NCBI GenBank assembly: GCA_944324625.1
Contig: CALUWZ010000096.1
Location: 1-6,756 of the forward strand
Source: an uncultured Mailhella sp.
Lineage (GTDB): Bacteria > Desulfobacterota > Desulfovibrionia > Desulfovibrionales > Desulfovibrionaceae
Reading direction: 5' to 3'
Length of the DNA: 6,756 nucleotides
The notes beneath the pieces were generated by a model. That model saw only the letters and a program-made list of their open reading frames with translations, had not been told where the DNA came from and did no database searches. Numbering within the stretch: the first letter of the stretch is position 1; each line of letters opens with the position of its first letter. The position numbers and the translations under genes were made by a program. Below are positions 4,532-6,756 of the stretch, piece by piece.

Positions 4532-5782
4532 ATGAATTTGGAATTAAAAAAAGCAATCGATCAAATAAGCAAAGACAAAGGCATTGACCGTGCCCAGCTT
4601 ATTGCCACCCTTGAGGATGCGGTAAGAACTTCCGTGGAACGCAGATACGGCGAAGAACTTGACGTGGAAGTGCGTTTCAGCGAGGAAACCGGTGAAATTG
4701 AAATTTATCAGTTCAAAACCGTTGTGGAAGACGTGGAAAACGATCTTACCCAAATTGCCCTTGAGGAAGCTTTGGAGCATGATCCTTCCGTGCGCCTTGA
4801 CGATGAAATGGGCTTCCGCATGAAAATCGACGATCTCGGCCGCATTGCCGCCCAGTCCGCAAAGCAGGTTATCATTCAGCGCATGCGCGATGCGGAACAG
4901 GAACAGATTTACAATGAATACAAAGACAGAATAGGCGAGATTGTCAGCGGCATTACCCAGCGCCGTGACAAGGGCGGCTGGATCGTAAACCTTGGCAGAA
5001 CCGAAGCCCTTCTTCCCAAAGACGAACAAATCCCCAAGGAACACCACAAACGCGGCGAACGCACCCAAGCTCTCATCGTGGACGTGAAAAAAGACGGCAG
5101 AGGCCCGCAGGTTATTATTTCCCGTTCCCACAGGGATTATCTTGCCGCTTTGTTCCGTTTGGAAGTGCCTGAAGTTGACGACGGCACCGTGCAGATTATG
5201 GGTGTTGCCCGTGACCCCGGTTCCCGTGCAAAAGTTGCCGTGCTGACCCGTGACAGAGATGTTGACCCGGTAGGCGCCTGCGTGGGCGTGCGCGGTTCCC
5301 GCATCCAAAACATTGTGCAGGAACTTCGCGGCGAACGCATTGATATCGTTGTCTGGAACCAAGATATCACCGTATATGCAAAAAATGCCCTTGCTCCTGC
5401 GGTTATTACCAAAATCGTGGTGGACGAAGCGGAAAACCTGCTTGAAGTGACCGTGCCCGACGAACAGCTTACCAATGCCATCGGCCGCAAGGGACAAAAC
5501 GTAAAGCTCGCAGCCAAACTTCTTGGCTGGAAAATCGATATTTTCTCCGAATCCCGCTACAAAGAGGCCAACGGCATAGGCAGGGGCCTCGAACAGGTTG
5601 CAAGCGTTGCCGAAATCAGCGTTGAACAGCTTATTGAAGCAGGTTTCCAAAATCTTGATGATCTTCGCAATGCCTCCGATGACGAAATTGCGGAAAAATT
5701 ATCCATAACCCAAACCCGTATTGCCGAACTGCGTTCCGCAATCAGCTTCCTTGCCCCTGTCGTTGAAGGGGAAGAGGAATAA
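4532..5782 (+). CDS. nusA: Transcription termination/antitermination factor NusA
   Basis: NusA binds RNA polymerase and nascent RNA, promotes pausing and intrinsic termination, and takes part in rRNA antitermination. The 416 residues give the standard order: an N-terminal polymerase-binding domain (about 1-125), S1 (about 132-198, G.V..I..RRDKGGWIVNLG), KH1 (about 200-280, with GVRG at 252-255) and KH2 (about 285-345, with AIGRKGQNVKLAAKL at 316-330). A single C-terminal helix-hairpin-helix-like repeat follows (about 358-405, VEQLIEAGFQNLDDLRNASD). E. coli NusA, at about 495 residues, has two acidic repeats, so this one is shorter, as in many non-enteric bacteria. GGAGG (4520-4524) lies 7 nt before the ATG. 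The gene starts 16 bp after rimP and ends 15 bp before ylxR. NusA may also act on the attenuator-like leader of its own operon. Confidence 0.96.
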   Translation: MNLELKKAIDQISKDKGIDRAQLIATLEDAVRTSVERRYGEELDVEVRFSEETGEIEIYQFKTVVEDVENDLTQIALEEALEHDPSVRLDDEMGFRMKIDDLGRIAAQSAKQVIIQRMRDAEQEQIYNEYKDRIGEIVSGITQRRDKGGWIVNLGRTEALLPKDEQIPKEHHKRGERTQALIVDVKKDGRGPQVIISRSHRDYLAALFRLEVPEVDDGTVQIMGVARDPGSRAKVAVLTRDRDVDPVGACVGVRGSRIQNIVQELRGERIDIVVWNQDITVYAKNALAPAVITKIVVDEAENLLEVTVPDEQLTNAIGRKGQNVKLAAKLLGWKIDIFSESRYKEANGIGRGLEQVASVAEISVEQLIEAGFQNLDDLRNASDDEIAEKLSITQTRIAELRSAISFLAPVVEGEEE

Positions 5783-5797
5783 CCCTGTTTTGGCAAA

Positions 5798-6037
5798 ATG
5801 AAGAAAGAAAAACATGTACCGCAACGTATGTGTGTGATTTGTCGAAATAAATTTGCCAAAAACTCAATCATGCGTTATGTGTTCCCCCGAGAAAACGAGG
5901 AACAATATGGGGGAAAACTTGAGGCGGATATAAATCAGACAAAACCGGGAAGAGGCTGGTACGTATGTTCTTCCGAAGAGTGCCAAAGAAAATTTGCCCA
6001 AAAAGGTTCTGTCCGCCGCAAGCGTAAAGGGGTATAA
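5798..6037 (+). CDS. ylxR: YlxR family (DUF448) RNA-binding protein
   Basis: This 79-residue basic protein has the YlxR hallmarks: an N-terminal PQRMCVICRNKF with C12 and C15, the KPGRGWYVCSSEEC segment (C57, C62) and a basic tail. The GRGxYVC loop is the conserved nucleic-acid-binding signature. The spacing of the four Cys could bind a metal or be structural. The gene lies between nusA and infB, its usual place in bacteria. The ATG at 5798 follows the nusA stop by 15 bp, but no clear Shine-Dalgarno is seen in CCCTGTTTTGGCAAA, so translation may depend on coupling to nusA. The infB ATG follows 5 bp after the stop. The family has been linked to RNase P and nucleoid functions in some species; its role here is undetermined. 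Confidence 0.9.
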   Translation: MKKEKHVPQRMCVICRNKFAKNSIMRYVFPRENEEQYGGKLEADINQTKPGRGWYVCSSEECQRKFAQKGSVRRKRKGV

Positions 6038-6042
6038 AAATT

Positions 6043-6756
6043 ATGAGTGAAAAAATGAAAATAAAAGACTTAGCAAAAGAACTCGGCGTACAAGTAAGAG
6101 ATTTGCAGAAGGACTGCGGAAAGCTCAATATTGAAGCTCCCAATGCCAATGTTCTTCTTGAAGAAAGCGACGTGGAAAAGATTAAGGCATACAGGCAGGC
6201 TCATGCCAACGACAAAATAGAACAGCGCGAAACGGAAAGCGGGGTTATTGTCCGCCGCCGCAATAAAGCGGAAGCCAAGAAGGAAGACAAGGCAGACGCT
6301 GTGCAGGAAGCTGAAAAAGAAGCTCCCAAGGCCGAGAAAAAAGTTTCCGAAAAGAAAGAAGAAGCTGCAGAAGCCAAACCCGTAAAGGCCGAAAAAGCCG
6401 AAGCAAAGGAAGAGGCCAAAGCAGACAAGGCAAAAGCCGCAAAACCTGCGAAAGCCAAAAAAATTATTGATACGCCTGCCAAAATTATTGCTCCTGCCAA
6501 AGCGGAAGCTCCCAAGGCCGAAGAAGCAAAGGCCGAACCCGTAAAAGAAGCGCCCAAAGCCGAGGCTCCGAAAGCTGAAGCAAAGGAAGCGCCTAAGGCA
6601 GAAATTAAAGCCGACGCGAAAGAAGAAGCCCCGAAAGCGGAAAAGAAAGCCGAAGCTCCTGTCAAAAAAGAAGAAGTCCGTGCCAAGGAAGTGAAAAAAG
6701 CTCCTCTTGTTTCCGCAAGTCCCGATGCCGATTCCACCAAGAGCATACTTCCTCCC
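6043..6756 (+). CDS. infB: Translation initiation factor IF-2, N-terminal part (3' end outside window)
   Basis: IF-2 is the GTPase that brings fMet-tRNA to the 30S subunit and promotes subunit joining. The frame is open from the ATG at 6043 to the window end (238 codons). AAAGGGG (6026-6032) lies 10 nt upstream, inside the end of ylxR. A second in-frame ATG at 6055 is possible. Residues about 5-55 form the IF-2 N-terminal domain (KIKDLAKELGVQVRDLQKDC..LNI, then LEESDVEKIKAY). A VIVRRR segment follows at about 68-73. From about residue 74 to 225 the protein is a low-complexity linker of Lys, Ala, Glu and Pro, with APKAE, KAEAK and EAPKA units repeated imperfectly. No GTPase motifs are reached, as the G domain lies beyond the window. 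The linker is expected to be disordered and varies greatly between species. Confidence 0.93.
   Translation, partial: MSEKMKIKDLAKELGVQVRDLQKDCGKLNIEAPNANVLLEESDVEKIKAYRQAHANDKIEQRETESGVIVRRRNKAEAKKEDKADAVQEAEKEAPKAEKKVSEKKEEAAEAKPVKAEKAEAKEEAKADKAKAAKPAKAKKIIDTPAKIIAPAKAEAPKAEEAKAEPVKEAPKAEAPKAEAKEAPKAEIKADAKEEAPKAEKKAEAPVKKEEVRAKEVKKAPLVSASPDADSTKSILPP
6260..6710 (+). repeat. Degenerate codon-level repeat encoding the IF-2 linker
   Basis: Short units built from AAG/AAA, GCC/GCT/GCA, GAA and CCC/CCG codons recur many times, encoding APKAE- and KAEAK-like units without a fixed period. The purine-rich coding strand lacks stops on the opposite strand, which creates a long Ala/Ser-rich antisense frame that is not a gene. 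Such tracts tend to vary in length by slippage or recombination. Confidence 0.6.

Noticed and set aside
4544..5650. A 368-codon open frame on the minus strand
   Set aside because: It is exactly antisense to nusA, whose domains are unmistakable. The product is biased in Phe/Asn/His/Gly, as expected for a mirror of high-quality coding sequence.
6201..6746. A long Ala/Ser-rich minus-strand frame
   Set aside because: It is the complement of the Lys/Ala/Glu codon repeats of the infB linker. It has no ribosome binding site and no real domain.

Overview
This window looks like chromosome from a moderate-GC Desulfovibrionaceae-like bacterium (Desulfobacterota). The lineage call is an inference. It rests on the rimP-nusA-ylxR-infB order, a NusA with only one short C-terminal helical repeat, a RimP with an acidic/basic insert, and an IF-2 whose N-terminal domain runs into a very long Lys/Ala/Glu/Pro linker. 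No rRNA, tRNA, CRISPR array, insertion sequence or phage gene is visible.

Layout. Positions 1-477 (+) hold the C-terminal end of a MATE-type multidrug/Na+ antiporter, closed by a strong intrinsic terminator (533-566). Positions 567-804 have no convincing gene, but the minus strand stays open across them (501-854) in a frame next to that of the downstream gene, so a frameshift is possible. A minus-strand block follows. It holds an unrecognised membrane-anchored helical protein (805-1350, with its own promoter inside a large inverted repeat). Upstream of that lies a three-gene set transcribed leftward: a zinc-ribbon TM2 protein (2612-2902), a zinc-ribbon/membrane/OB-fold protein (1829-2599) and a small exported protein (1477-1755). 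The exported protein resembles the C-terminal domain of the OB-fold protein.

Divergent from that set is a small XRE-family repressor gene (3035-3361, +). The shared intergenic region carries a perfect 26-bp palindrome and a degenerate second copy 31 bp away. They cover the -10 and touch the -35 of the leftward promoter, a typical design for an operon controlled by its divergent repressor.

Positions 3362-3849 form a gene-free region with several dyads. A good promoter (3625-3653) is followed by about 160 nt of strongly structured leader and an intrinsic terminator (3793-3821) just before rimP. Repeated GTCTG/CAGAC and GCCGGGCGG segments allow alternative pairings, so the leader looks like an attenuator, or a separate small RNA, ahead of the transcription/translation operon rimP-nusA-ylxR-infB (3850 to the window end). 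RimP matures 30S subunits, NusA controls pausing, termination and antitermination, YlxR is an RNA-binding accessory protein, and IF-2 delivers initiator tRNA. NusA is known in other bacteria to feed back on this operon by termination in its leader.

The best candidates for new biology are the XRE-controlled zinc-ribbon/TM2/OB-fold envelope cassette with its paired operators and the rimP leader attenuator.
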